Assembly: GCF_027943255.1 (NCBI RefSeq)
Contig: NC_072895.1
Location: 76,262,001-76,326,000, forward strand
Source: Anastrepha obliqua
Taxonomy: Eukaryota; Arthropoda; Insecta; Diptera; Tephritidae
Direction of reading: 5' to 3'
DNA length: 64,000 nucleotides
The position numbers and the translations under genes are program-made. Positions 1 through 10,695 of the stretch are shown here, piece by piece. Positions within the stretch are counted from its first letter, which is position 1. Each line of letters starts with the position of its first letter. Under the pieces are notes generated by a model. The model saw only the letters and a program-made list of their open reading frames with translations. It ran no database searches and had not been told where the DNA came from.

Positions 1-516
1 CAACTAAAGATGCTTCCGACGAACCAGAAACAGTGCGATCCTTCGTAAAACTACCATCCGGTCGCACTAGCAGCTGCTTTGTTCCAATAATCTGGAATTA
101 GATAATGATATTTATAATTGGGTATCCAATTTATTTTGGAAAATTGTTAAATACTCCATTACAAAATGTCAATTAATAATTTTTCCTGTTAATCTAACGA
201 TACAAAAACTTTCCATTAAGGTAATATAGGTAAATCGGTTAGCTGGTTCATACATTATTTTCGTTATCAAGCCTTTTTATTTATAAATTTAATAAGTAGC
301 TGTAGTTGTTCAATAACGTGAAATTGTTTATTCTTTATTCGTTATTGCCCCCCCTAGGGATTTCTATCATTGAAATATTTTAGTATATTGATATTGCATA
401 CTTTTATGCTCGCAGAATTACCTCACTTAATCTTCTTACAATATTCGCAATATTTTCCATGCCAATTTTTTCCTTAATGTTTTATAAATATTATATATGT
501 ATATATATATGTATAT
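1..516. other. AT-rich DNA without recognised genes
   Basis: No reading frame, RNA gene or element ends were recognised. The last part becomes a TATA-rich run leading into a SINE fragment. Confidence 0.5.
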
Positions 517-632
517 AATTGGCGTACACCCTTTTTGGGTGTTTGGCCGAGCTCCTCATCCTATTTGTGGTGTGCGACTTGATGTTGTTCCTCAAATGGA
601 GGGACCTACAGTTTCTAGCCGACTCCGATCTC
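517..632 (-). repeat. tRNA-derived SINE, 3' part only
   Basis: This is the 3' half of the SINE family seen at 3306, 20645, 23391, 23651 and 26367. It carries the conserved tail near AATTGGCG, the self-complementary CACCC...GGGTG stem, and the block around GGGACCTACAGTTT. The tRNA-like head is missing, so the copy is truncated. A small open frame through it is not a gene. Confidence 0.8.
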
Positions 633-711
633 TGGGGGCTCTATTATAAGAAATTACTGTCAGCGCCATCCGCACAGCCAGTGCAGCCCTGTCGCTGTCA
701 GCGCCAAATAT

Positions 712-815
712 GTAGTTCGGCGTGATATCTCCACCACATGCCCGGATGAGCCTGAGATAATAAGCGCGATCAAGACGCTAAAAAATAACAAAGCGCCTGG
801 GCCTGACAACGTTAA
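712..815 (+). pseudogene. LINE reverse transcriptase fragment
   Basis: The frame starting near 742 reads a stretch ending in LKNNKAPGPDNV. This is the conserved motif just upstream of the fingers of non-LTR reverse transcriptases, where it sits after the endonuclease. Nothing else of the LINE is visible. The frame is lost at a TTAA (812-815), where a non-coding repeat begins. Confidence 0.7.
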
Positions 816-1502
816 TTCATGGGGAAAAAGGCACATTTTTATGATTTTTTTTTTGATGACAGTTAAAATTTATTCGTCAAATCTTTTACTACATAAAACT
901 ATAGCATTTGAAGTATATTTTGTGAAATTTTCATCCAAAAATATTTAAAAATACGGCAATGGCAGAAATTATTCGGACGCATCTAAAAAAAAAGTAGTTT
1001 TGCGGTGCCCCTCATAACTCGGTGTTAAATCATCTGAAATCAAAAAACCAAAGTTATTTCGTTAGATAATCGTTTTCTCCGGGTAACGCCGAGAGGGTTT
1101 TTTGAAATTAAAAATTTTTCGATTTTTGGGAACACGTTAAAGTCAAAAACACGATTTTCGCGTAAAAAATCGGTGAATTAGTTACCGTAAAAACAAAAGT
1201 ATCAACAAATTCGAAAAAACATCTACAGAAAAAGTGTTCAAAATTTCAAGAGGATCGGTGCAGTAGTTTTAAAGTTATTAGGGGCACCGACTTTGAAAAC
1301 GTAAGTTGTGGGAAAAACGCTTTAAAGTACAAATGGCGCGCGGTTGAGCCAGGTAGGTAGCAACACTTACATGGCTGTATCTTTGTAAGTTTTGCTCCGA
1401 TTCATCTAAAATTTTCACAGAATATTCTTGAAAGGTTCTTCATTTAAAAAATCAAATAAAAAAAATGCAAAAAAAAAATTTAAAAACGTAACCCCCCCCC
1501 CC
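816..1502. repeat. Non-coding repeat, possibly a damaged TTAA element
   Basis: This AT-rich, non-coding stretch has homopolymer runs and short palindromes such as an interior TTTTTCGATTTTT. It ends in a C-run directly followed by TTAA (1503-1506), and its left edge lies at another TTAA (812-815). Style and length resemble the TTAA MITEs at 58973 and 61839. However, the left terminal repeat that would pair with the C-run is not visible, so the assignment is tentative. Confidence 0.35.
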
Positions 1503-1741
1503 TTAAAATTAGCGAGATGTCTTTCTACTTTTTTACCCAATGCGCAGAAGCCCAATAAAACACCGCAAGACAAAGTACATATGTGCTCCGAGTGTATGTA
1601 GATATTGCGGCTGCAAATTTGTTTCGATGTGAATTATATAATTTGGAGTATTTGATCCCAAACTTACGCCCCATAAAATATAATATGATCGACCAGCATA
1701 AATATTTAGTTTATTTGAAATTTGGATTCGAGGATTATTAA

Positions 1742-1749
1742 TATATTTA
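1742..1749 (+). promoter_or_regulatory. Possible TATA box of the small peptide gene
   Basis: TATATTTA lies 81 bp upstream of the candidate start codon at 1823. A TCAGC reminiscent of the insect initiator follows at 1780-1784. Spacing from TATA to that initiator (about 40 bp) is longer than usual, so the match is weak. Confidence 0.25.
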
Positions 1750-1822
1750 AGCCAAGTTGCATTGATAGTGGTTATAGAATCAGCAAGCTTCAGATTTAAA
1801 TGGTGCGCATAACGAAGTTTTT

Positions 1823-2055
1823 ATGAAAGCAGCTATTTTATTTAGTTGCTTTTTTTTCGTCATCGCCTGTAAGTATGCAGCAATTGCGCCTTGTCATTCA
1901 CCTGGTACATGTCCGCTCCTCTCAATGAAATGGAAAATTGAAAACTTACACTACAATACTACAAATTCAATTCAGTAAGCTCCGCCTCAAAAAGGGCGGG
2001 CTTCTTCCAAGGAGAACTCGAACCACAAGGCCCAACATGTTCGGATACCTTGTAG
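1823..2055 (+). CDS. Candidate small secreted peptide gene, two exons
   Basis: Exon 1 (1823-1868) encodes a start Met and a hydrophobic run, MKAAILFSCFFFVIA. It ends at a consensus donor, GTAAGT (1869). A 107-bp intron ends at TTCAG (1975), and exon 2 (1976-2055) stays open to TAG at 2053-2055. The predicted precursor is 41 residues. Splicing completes a signal peptide with an S-S-A cleavage site at about residue 19, followed by a short, mostly hydrophilic mature peptide of about 22 residues with one Cys. A poly(A) signal follows at 2215. The architecture (short 5' leader, signal peptide in exon 1, small phase-1 intron) is typical of fly seminal-fluid, immune or hormone-like peptides, but I recognise no family. 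The unspliced alternative is a 51-residue ORF (1823-1978), also starting with a signal-like segment. The spliced model is inference. Confidence 0.5.
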
Positions 2056-2214
2056 TTCAGTAAAGATAATACCTAAATATTTCTTTAATTTTGTTAGGAC
2101 GAAGTTTTAAATTGAGCTGGAAAACATTTTATATCCGTACAGAACTAAAATTTATTTAATTTATTTTTCATTTATTTTAATTTTAATTTATGGTAATAGT
2201 ATTCAAGTTCAGTC

Positions 2215-2220
2215 AATAAA
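2215..2220 (+). other. Poly(A) signal AATAAA
   Basis: A canonical AATAAA lies 160 bp downstream of the stop codon of the candidate secreted-peptide gene. It is a plausible 3' end for that transcript. Confidence 0.4.
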
Positions 2221-3305
2221 GATTCAGCGGCCCCTTCAATAGAGCATGTCGTCCTGTACTCGATGCGGCAACTGTTAATGGTGACAAAAGGGTAGGAAGA
2301 CTTGAAAAGTGAAGAAGGAGTTGTCGTCTCTTATAGCAATTAATTGGCGATAATTAACACGAGGCAGCAACGGGCACTTAGTTGAATGTCGACGATTGTT
2401 ACATTCAATGTACAAATATACTTATACTTGTTTTTCGAATCCCCTATTTTTACTCGCATATACACTTTGATTGTTCAAATACTAGAAACTTTCAGTAATA
2501 AAGCTTTTGAAAGGATTAATTGGACTATGCTCGTTTGCTCCCTTTTATGCGTTTTAAATCTTGAAAAGAGTTCATCAGGATGGATACTACAGAATCAACT
2601 TTTTTAATTTTTAGGTTGACTTGTCGCCACGGACTATCGCAAAAACAAAAAAATGTTTCGACTCTTTTTTTGTTTTGGAATATTTTTTTTTTATCTTTAT
2701 ATATAAATATTAGAAATTGGGTGCACTACATTTTAGAAAGTTCGAAATCACTCAACATATTTTGTGTTAGTGTGCGAGTGTTGCTGAGTGTGAGTCCATT
2801 TTTTATATGTATGTTTGTATGTTTTTGTTTAACTTAAAAACACTACTTCATGAAATATACATATACTAGCTTTTGGACGTCATGTAAATTTCAGTCGTGC
2901 GTATGGAGCATCGAAACAATTGAAGCCCCTTTATTTATACATTGTAATTTATTTTAATATGCGCATACCAAAGTATGTGCTGTACATGTGCATACATGCA
3001 TATATTTATACCGTACACCCGACTGTGAATAAAACAGGAGCGTCCGCAAGACATCGATCTAAAATTCTATTAGAAGAATCCCTTGATATGTCCATATTCC
3101 ACAAATTTACATCAAAGAATAACAGTAAAAAAACATCGGAAACTCGTTTCAGTGATTAATATAAGAGAATTATGAAATCTTACTATATTCAGACATGCAC
3201 CTTAATTGAGGCAGAGAAATTTTAAATTGTGTTATTGACTTTGATGTTCACACACACTCTATTAAGCACACTGAATTAACATTTACCATTTGACAGCTGA
3301 TTGTA
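2221..3305. other. No recognised gene
   Basis: Short AT-rich open frames here (for example 2386-2607 and 2580-2837) have low-complexity, Phe/Leu-rich translations and no family resemblance. I do not call them genes. Confidence 0.5.
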
Positions 3306-3560
3306 GCGGCCGCCGTAGCCAAATGGTTGGTGCGTGACTACCATTCGAAATTCACAGAGAGAACGTAGGTTCGAATCTCGGTGAAACACCAAAATTAAGA
3401 AAAACATTTTTCTAATAGCGGTCACCCCTCGGCAGGCAATGGGAAACCTCCGAGTGTTTTTCTGCCATAAAAAAGCTCCTCATGAAAAAAAAAAAACAAA
3501 TAGGAGGAGGAGTTCGGCCAAAGACCCAAAAAGGGTGTACACGCCAATTATATATATATA
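3306..3560 (+). repeat. tRNA-derived SINE, nearly complete
   Basis: The head has an RNA polymerase III A-box-like TAGCCAAATGGTTGG (3316-3330) and a B box GGTTCGAATCTC (3368-3379). A tRNA-unrelated body follows, then a tail with the ACCC...GGGT stem, CGCCAATT, and an AT run. Compared with the copy at 26367, about 70 bp of the body is missing near 3490. The head-to-tail order defines the family's orientation. Confidence 0.85.
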
Positions 3561-3600
3561 TATAATTATAATTATTATATAATATATATATTATATATAA
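3549..3600. repeat. AT dinucleotide-rich run
   Basis: An imperfect (AT)n run continues the SINE tail. It probably grew from the SINE 3' tail. Confidence 0.7.
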
Positions 3601-5299
3601 ATTAATTCGGACTTCTTGTCCCAATCTGCAAAACAGTAAGCGTTGGGTTGGAAAATAAAAATTTGAATCGGATTTGTCGATTTTCGAGGTACTCGTATGG
3701 TATGTAATTTTCTGAACCATTTTCTCACTTCTTTTTGCACCAATTCACATTCTTAGTATATTACAAACATAGTATATAAGGCGAGGGTGGTCATTAGGAT
3801 GGTAACAGGTGCGATGCCCAAATGCTACATGAATAACAAAAGTAATAGCAGCCGCCTCTTTGCAGGTAATTAGAAATCTTCGAATAGCCTTGTGCCATGC
3901 AAAATCATATAAATTTATTGATATATAAAAGCACATTTTTAGTTCGTTATAAGAAAAATTCATTCATTCAAGTAAACAAATTTGAATAAAAAAGTTTGGG
4001 AAACATAATAGAAAATAACTACTATCAAAAAGTCTAAAAATATTACTAATGCCTCACTACTTTACATTGTGGGGTGATAAAAAAATGCTTATGGTCCTTT
4101 ACGTTTATTTGTAAGTACTTATATGTATGCGAAATCATTTTTAGGCGGTTTAATAAACGTTGGTGGCGTCTGTTGGTTTAATAAAAATTTAAAACTAGTT
4201 TATTTTTCTACTGTTTCGAGCTATTTGCTATAACATTCCAGCAACAAAAATTTGCGATAATTGTGGATAATTAAAAGAGCACTGGACCTCAAGTCATAAC
4301 TATATATAATTAAATGTCAATTATCAGCCATTTTCATGTCTATGCGAGAAAAGAAATAACAACATAAACTCGAAAAAAACATCAGAAATGCAACAAAAAT
4401 ATGCCATGTACGTAATTACTAATATCTACATACATAACCACATGTAGACACACATTTACGATTACGAAAATACAAGGATTGCCATTACTCAATTGCTGTA
4501 GTCAGTTTAATGTAATAGCTTTGATAAATCGAAAACATTTTTTTCTTCCTATTAAACACCATTTTCTAAAGACCTATTCTCAAATAATATTTCTTAAAAA
4601 AATGTTGTAATTGAAGCATATTAGAAATTTTACGGGCGCAGAAGAGCGCTTTTAAATAGACTTCAAAGAGCGAAATGTTTCCATTTTGACCGGTTTATAC
4701 CAAACCGAAGGACGTTTATAACTTTTGTACAATATTTGGTCTTTTATTTTTTTGATTTTTAGTTTTTGCAATTAAAATATATTGTATGCTAATAGGTGCA
4801 GGCAGCCGTTGTCTTGCTACACAATTCCATCCATGGAGATCACATTTTTTGTACATCACCTTTTATCTCGCTTCACTATTGTCGAATATTTTAAGTATTT
4901 GAAATGCGTTGTATTACCGTGACGTTTCAAAAATGTTGATTAAATATTGTTAAGTATGATTAAGAAAAAAACAATTTCTGGTTTCGGTGCTAGCCTAAGC
5001 CAGGGGAATGACTAACAAAGGATGGTGTCCCACTGATCAAATTTCTGTTGATATCGCTTTTCCGTAAAGGTAAATAGGTACATATAAAATATGTATGGAG
5101 AATATGGATTACGGGTGGTCAACATAAAGCCAGAGAAACATTTTGGTGAAGAATTCCTTAAGGTTGTAAAAGAGTGCGTTATGAATACAATCCGTAGAAA
5201 AGAAATTTGATAAACATTTTGAATGACATACTTTTTCTTATCACATTCAAGTATAATAAATAAAATTTAATTTAAGATTTTTAAGTAGAAGCACGTCGA
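3601..5299. other. No recognised gene
   Basis: AT-rich sequence. I saw no conserved frame, terminal repeats or RNA gene; short minus-strand frames near 3745-3963 look random. Confidence 0.5.
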
Positions 5300-5643
5300 T
5301 TCTTGAACTATTCCTACAGTTTCGTGGATCACTCGACCATCGGTCCAATTTAGATGTGTTCTGACAAAGTTTAGTCTGCAAATCAAATATCAATCATTTT
5401 CTGTATGATTAAGGCCACTCATAAAAAAAATAAGTAATAAGAGTTTTCCTCCAAATCCATTTTTGTAAGCAAAGGTTTTTTCACTGGCCTGTAACTTCTC
5501 AAATCGTTGTCATTTACTCGCCTGCGTGCAATAGTTGAATGAAAATTTAATAGAAAAATGTTCAGAAACTCATTTGATGTGGCAAATGGATTCGTGTATG
5601 GAAAATTCGTGTATTGGTTCGCACGCCATTTTTTCGTTGGCAT
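5300..5643 (-). pseudogene. Tc1-like transposase fragment
   Basis: Reading leftward from 5560, one frame contains LRSYRPVKKPLLTK, typical of the second helix-turn-helix of Tc1-family transposases. Past 5410 a shifted frame reads RLNFVRTHLNWTD, matching the segment that normally precedes the first catalytic Asp. No catalytic residues or terminal repeats were found. It is a short, frameshifted relic. Confidence 0.6.
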
Positions 5644-6650
5644 CAGAATAAATGACTGCGGTAACGGACTTTATTAAACTATGTAGTACTTTTTAATAGG
5701 TATGCAAATTATTGATCGATTGATTTTATATTTTTTTAGCTATTGAACTTTGCGACCCTAATTTCAGGAACTCATTTTTTACCTCTTTCTGTTATTTATC
5801 TTATCTTTCGTGTTATTAAATCATCTATGTATGTATTTATTTTTACTTTAATTGCTGTTTGGTAAGCTTTGTAACCTTTTGCAGTCTTTCAGTTTGTGTT
5901 GTACCCATTAAGTGAAAATTACATGATACATATGCAGCGGTTGTAATAATCATGTAATAAATATTTGTTAATAATTTGTCTACATATATAAATTTTACTA
6001 CCTTTTTATTGCGACTGTCATATCAGAATCTGGTAACTCCAACAAGAAGACAGAAGGAAATGCACTGGAGTGTAGAGGGTACATATGTATGTGTATATGT
6101 ATGTATGGTACAGCTCAGACGGTTTTACATATTTGTTATATTAAGTAGATTACTTGTAAAGCTTCTTTGTAAACTATATTTTTTAAATTTGATATACTTA
6201 CCCGTTTTATTTAATAAAAAAAATCCCCAAAAATTCCTCCATGAATGCCCATACCTGCATTTTTTCATGGATTAGCATCATTGGAAAAATAAAATAAGTA
6301 CCGCAAATTGGAACAGTGTTCTCACGAGACTTAAAGCAACGAAAGTATAATCAGTTCAGATTCCAAGTAGTTTTTGGGGAGTGAATATTCTAGCCGAGTT
6401 GTATTATCGAACGGCCTGGAAACTACGCCTTCCTGTATTTAAATGTATGTTATTTGCTGAGAGTTTTGTATCATATTATCTTTGGTAATTGCATAACTGC
6501 AGCGCAACGGAAATTAAAATGTAAAATGGATTAAGCACTTCCGTTTCTGCAATATTACCTTGAAGAGAAGTAACTTTAAACTTCGTACTAATTCGCACAA
6601 TTTAGGTGAACTTAATCGGGACACCGGTTATCAAATTATTTTTTATGAAG
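5644..6650. other. No recognised gene
   Basis: AT-rich; the open frame at 5976-6275 has a Phe/Leu/Tyr-rich translation without recognisable domains and is probably chance. Confidence 0.5.
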
Positions 6651-7045
6651 TACTAGCAGACCCGACAGACTTCGTTCTGTCAAATAGATTTTGAATGTGG
6701 CAGTTTATATCTCGACCTTAAGACGTTTTTACTCTGGTGATACTCACACACCGCCCTATCATCATGGTAACGGTTCTGTTCAAGGGAATTCAAGAAAAGG
6801 GTCAGGTCGGGTGACCTAAGTATCTTCGCTTCCACGAACTTTAGCCACGCTTTTGGGACCGACTAAAAACCCCGACTGGGATGTTTGCCAGAGGGCTTCA
6901 AACTAAGAGGGGAAATTAAGGTTCAAACCTGATTGAAAAATAATCTAAAGGGATAGTGGGAACCTTAAGGTGACAAATATATATTTATATAAATATATTT
7001 ATAAAGTGGGTACTTCAATGACAAAACATAGAGATAATTAATTAT
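6651..7045. other. Possible unclassified repeat
   Basis: The stretch starts with a block around ACCCGACAGACTTCG that resembles widespread arthropod repeat ends, and it is less AT-rich than its surroundings. No coding potential or terminal repeats could be established. Confidence 0.25.
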
Positions 7046-7047
7046 CA

Positions 7048-7556
7048 GGTCAGTCTATAAGTTCGTGCGTTTTTTAAAGGTGGTTTTAAAATTAATAAAA
7101 AAGATGTTTAAAGTATTTAGTAATCAATAAAATATCTTCCTTCATTATTTACAATGCCTTCCCAACGTTTAGGCAAATTTTTAATTCCCTGCTCAAAAAT
7201 TTTTTTGTCCTTGGAGCCAAAATACGCTTCGATATCCCTTCTTAAAGCTTCTTTTGAGGAGTGGTTCTTGTTACTCATATGGGATTGAAGTCCACGGAAA
7301 AGGTGATAATAACAAGGTGCAATATCCGGAGAGTATCGTGGATGCGGCATTAGCTCCCATCCGATCTCGTTCAGCTTGCCTAATGTTTGCCTTGCGGTAT
7401 GAAGCCTTGCGCTGTCGTGGTGAAACAAAACTTAGCGTCTATTCACTAAAGACGGTCGATTTTTGTTAAGTGCCTCATTCAGGTTTGATAGCTGATGGGA
7501 ATAATAATCAGTAGTTATCGTCTGGTTTGGTTCCAGAAGTTCATAATAAACGGTAA
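7048..7556 (-). mobile_element. mariner element, 3' half
   Basis: The frame 7428-7117 is a mariner transposase C-terminus: HHDSARLHTA holds the second catalytic Asp, and SPDIAPCYYHLF is the third-Asp motif with Asp replaced by Tyr, so it is catalytically dead. The preceding segment (YYELLEPNQT, about 7556-7440) is in another frame, showing one frameshift. A terminal-repeat-like GGTCAGTCTATAAGTTCG sits at the left edge near 7048. The 5' half and second terminal repeat are absent; the sequence beyond 7557 is not mariner. Confidence 0.85.
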
Positions 7557-7749
7557 GCAAAAAGCTGCCAAGGGCACTCTTCAATTTTAGAGAAATTCCC
7601 TGCATTCCTGGTACAACGGATTTCTGTAAGACCAAGGATATCAGCTTAAATAAAGCCTTCGTTACAGTATTTCCTTCCAAAGAGGAATGGGATAACGGGC
7701 TGATGGTAGATGGTGGATGGTTAAAAACTAGACAACGGAGTAGGTGGAG

Positions 7750-8418
7750 GGGCTTAATCTAAAGTTATTATATACGTTTCTGGGGCGTTCGAAGTTGGAA
7801 TACGCCGTCTTTATTTGTATACCATATTTTGCTTGTCATATTAGTAGGCTTGGACGTGTCCAGAAAGCTGTTGTGCGTTATACTTTCCAATCTTTAAATT
7901 TCACTGATCGAATTCCATCCTATAAAAGTCGGTGATTGCTCATAAATCTAAAATCAGTAGATATTAGAAGGACTATTCTCCCCATTACTTTCCTTTTCGA
8001 TTTAATAAATGAGGTTATTGGCTCCCCATTGCAACTCGAAAAAGTCAGTTTAAGTATTCCCCAGCGAAGTTTACGGAATCATGATTTTTTCTGGTTAGGG
8101 ATGGTAAGAACTAATTATGCTTCCAATGCTCCGATTTCTAGAACTCTGGGTGAATTTAATTCGCTTTCGAATCATACTGGCCTGGATTTTTCTTCCACAA
8201 AGAACCACTTCAAATTGGTATTAAATGAATTGTTGAACTAAATTCTTAGTATTATCTCCTTTTTCCATCGTTCCTTTATCTATCGTCCTCTGTAAATTAT
8301 AAGAAATGTTATCTTTTTCTTTCACTCATTACAATTGAAATTAGTTATTATAAGTTTCATAGTCTGTAAGAAATACTGTATTTTTTAGACTATTAATTGA
8401 ATAAATAAATATATAAAC
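7750..8418 (+). pseudogene. LINE 3' end (Jockey/I-like RT C-terminus)
   Basis: Two adjacent frames (to 7935, then 7936-8241) encode the thumb and C-terminal region of a non-LTR reverse transcriptase. Landmarks are GRSKLEYAVFI, then RLGRVQKAVVRY, and an ending KNHFKLVLNELLN. Similar landmarks occur in the LINE at 37595-38885. One stop or frame break lies near 7934. After the stop at 8239 a 3' UTR runs to an AATAAATAAATA tail near 8400. The 5' part is missing, as is usual for LINE insertions. Confidence 0.75.
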
Positions 8419-8696
8419 TCGGAGTTAGCCAATCATTTCACCTACCTGATTATTGCAGTGTATTTCAGGTGGAAGTTACTGCCATAAAAGATGGACTTAC
8501 GGTAATAAAAACGAGAGCATTATCCACAAATGATGTCTTCATATACTCGGACATTCCAAAACACTCTCATCAAAAACAGTCATAGAATGTTTTAAACTTC
8601 TAAATGACGTATCTAAATACTAAAAAGTACACCTTATTTGGGTAAGACGCTGATACCTATGCCTATAGCCACATTTAAATTACTTATAGATAAGGA

Positions 8697-9288
8697 GAAG
8701 TAGAGACAATTCAATGAGCCTCACCATCGATGAGAGAATTCTAGCAGCGAACAGATCGTATGCGTCGTTAACGAAACTCCTCAAATCAAAACTACTAAGC
8801 AGACAATGCAAATTGACTCTGTATAAAACCATTATTAGACCAATATTATGCTATGCAGCTGAATCGTGAACACTAATTGAAGCAGATAAAACAAAACTGC
8901 AAGCCTTCGAACGAAAAGTACTCAGAAGAATTTTCGGAGCAATCAAAGATCACGGCGAGTGACGAATAAGATGGAACGACGAGCTAGATCAACTGATAAA
9001 GGGCGAAAATGTTATACGTTTCATCAAAGCGCAGCGGTTAAGATGGCTAGGTCACATTACAAGAATGGACGGTACGAAGGCGCAGAAGAAAATCGTAGAA
9101 GCCAGAGCGTTCAACACTAGATCAAGAGGAAGGCCGAGAACAAGATGGACCGACGAACTAGAGGACGATATCAAGAAATTTAGGATAACGAACTGGAAAA
9201 AAGTCGCAAGCGTACAAGACGTATGGAGGTCCCACGTGCAGCAAGCCAAAGCTCACAAAGAGCTGTAGAGCCAAAAGACGAATGATGA
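8697..9288 (+). mobile_element. RTE-like LINE 3' fragment inserted in another LINE
   Basis: The frame from about 8713 to the stop at 9266-9268 encodes the RT C-terminus: KLTLYKTIIRPILCYAAES, then ERKVLRRIFGA, RLRWLGHITRMD, and GRPRTRWTDELEDDI. Two codons expected to be Trp are TGA stops (near 8867 and 8961). The insertion is bounded by an 11-bp target duplication ATAGATAAGGA at 8686-8696 and 9289-9299, and ends in a short ATGATGAATAG-type tail. Confidence 0.8.
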
Positions 9289-9299
9289 ATAGATAAGGA

Positions 9300-9702
9300 A
9301 ACCATCAACAAGGTAAATACAAGTTGGCAAAACCTCACAACAGGCGAACTAAGCAGACAGACTTGGCCGAAATGGGACAGCGGTTGATCAAAAAGCTTGT
9401 TAAGAATTAACAGAGAAGCTATAAGAAAAATGATAGGGGTATTAACTGGTCTTTGTTTAATAAGCATCCACGCTAGAAGGTTAGGACTCCCGTACTTCGA
9501 TTTCTCTAGGAGCTGCCTTAATACAGAAAAAGAGGAAAGAGTCAGACACCTTTTATGTAAGTGTGAAAGCTTAGCTATGAGGAGGCTGCGCACTCTTGAT
9601 ACAGCATTTTTAACTGATGTAGCGGACATAGCGCATCCAAAATTAACGAAGTTGTGCTCGTTTATTAAAGCTTCCGGATGGTTTCAAAAGGAACCCATAG
9701 GG
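9300..9702 (+). pseudogene. LINE polyprotein C-terminus with zinc knuckle
   Basis: This is the right-hand part of the interrupted LINE. It reads REAIRKMIGVLTG, HARRLGLPYFDF, a Cys-rich motif (SCLN...VRHLLCKCESLA), then the terminal SGWFQKEP. The Cys/His cluster after RNase H is typical of this LINE group. One stop lies upstream of 9397. Confidence 0.75.
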
Positions 9703-9789
9703 TAAGGATAAGTTCCAATGGTATCACAATGGACCTACGAAAGGTGTAAGTGTGTCGTTGCGACAGCCACCCTACCTACCTAGAGGGAA

Positions 9790-10146
9790 GGTATGGTGAT
9801 ATTTTGTACATACATACATATGTACATACAATTTAAAGAATGAAACTCTGTTTTCTAATTTTCTATTCGAATGCACATCAAAATATTTTTCAGCATACAT
9901 CTCTAGTGTGGAATTGTTCTGAAACCTCTTAGGGATATAAACATTTCTCTTTTTAACAATACAAATAACTTCAGTTATAATACTTCAAAGTTTTTTTGTT
10001 GAAACTGCAATTATGGAACCATTACATTTGAAGGTTTCACTAAGGCAATATGATTTCAATGTGTACATAGGTATTACGTATGTTACGGTGTGTACATTGT
10101 ATATTTGTACAAATGCATTGCATGCGTAAAATAGCTTTTTTATTAT
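9790..10146. other. No recognised gene
   Basis: AT-rich spacer between a LINE tail and a mariner terminal repeat; contains a short TACATA run. Confidence 0.5.
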
Positions 10147-10147
10147 A

Positions 10148-10695
10148 CCCTATGATCAGAAAGTAACGGGAATGTTTAATTTAAACGAACCGCGCACGTG
10201 GGAACCGGTCCATATTGTTTTCTTATGCTGGTAGGACTGTAAGACACACATCTGTCACTTTATAGCGTCATCGGATCGTTAGTGTCTATCTGGCCGGCCG
10301 GAAATGTGGGCAAACAATTCTTGGATTTTGCATGATGATAACGCGTCATCGCACCGAGCCTGGATTATTTGACCAAACAATAAGTAAATACCATCGTGCA
10401 AGCACCGTATTCACCTGATATGGCCCCGTGCGATTTCTTTTTGTTTCCTAAGTTGAGGTTACCACTTCGCGGAGGGAAATTTCAGTCGATAGAGGAGATC
10501 AAAGAGAATGCGACGAAGGAGCTGAAGCTCATCCGTTCGTCGGCCTACCAGGGGTGCATGGAGGACTGGGTTAAACGTTGCCACATGTGTGTTGCTTCAG
10601 ACAGGTCGTATTTTAAAGGAGATAAAATAAATTTGCCTGAAATTTAACTCTGTTCGGTTTTACTTAAATATTCCCGGTACTTTCAGATCATAGGG
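10148..10695 (+). mobile_element. Internally deleted mariner with both ends
   Basis: Inverted repeats of about 27 bp begin CCCTATGATCAGAAAGTAAC on the left and its near-complement on the right, each flanked by TA. Between them, 10396-10647 encodes the transposase C-terminus: APYSPDMAPCDFFLFPKL with the third catalytic Asp. A fragment around HDDNASSHRA (second Asp) lies just upstream in another frame. The N-terminal half is deleted. It is related at protein level to the element at 34921-35840, but its terminal repeats differ. Confidence 0.85.

Larger units (their letters stand above)
8448..9785 (+). mobile_element. RNase H-bearing LINE, 3' part, interrupted
   Basis: The left piece (8448-8696) encodes part of an RNase H domain (DYCSVFQVEVTAIK, then YSD). 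The right piece (9300-9785) encodes the end of the protein and a 3' UTR ending in a CCTACCTACC tail. The two parts join in frame (LLIDKE, then TINKVNTSWQ) once the 8697-9288 insertion is removed. The 3' end matches that of the LINE at 36590-41420. I place it in the LOA/I-like group, without certainty on clade. Confidence 0.75.

Noticed and set aside
3306..3379. Functional tRNA gene
   Set aside because: A and B boxes are present, but the sequence recurs in many copies with a common non-tRNA body and tail, so it is a SINE head.
9180..9629. 149-residue minus-strand frame
   Set aside because: Antisense shadow of two plus-strand LINE fragments.
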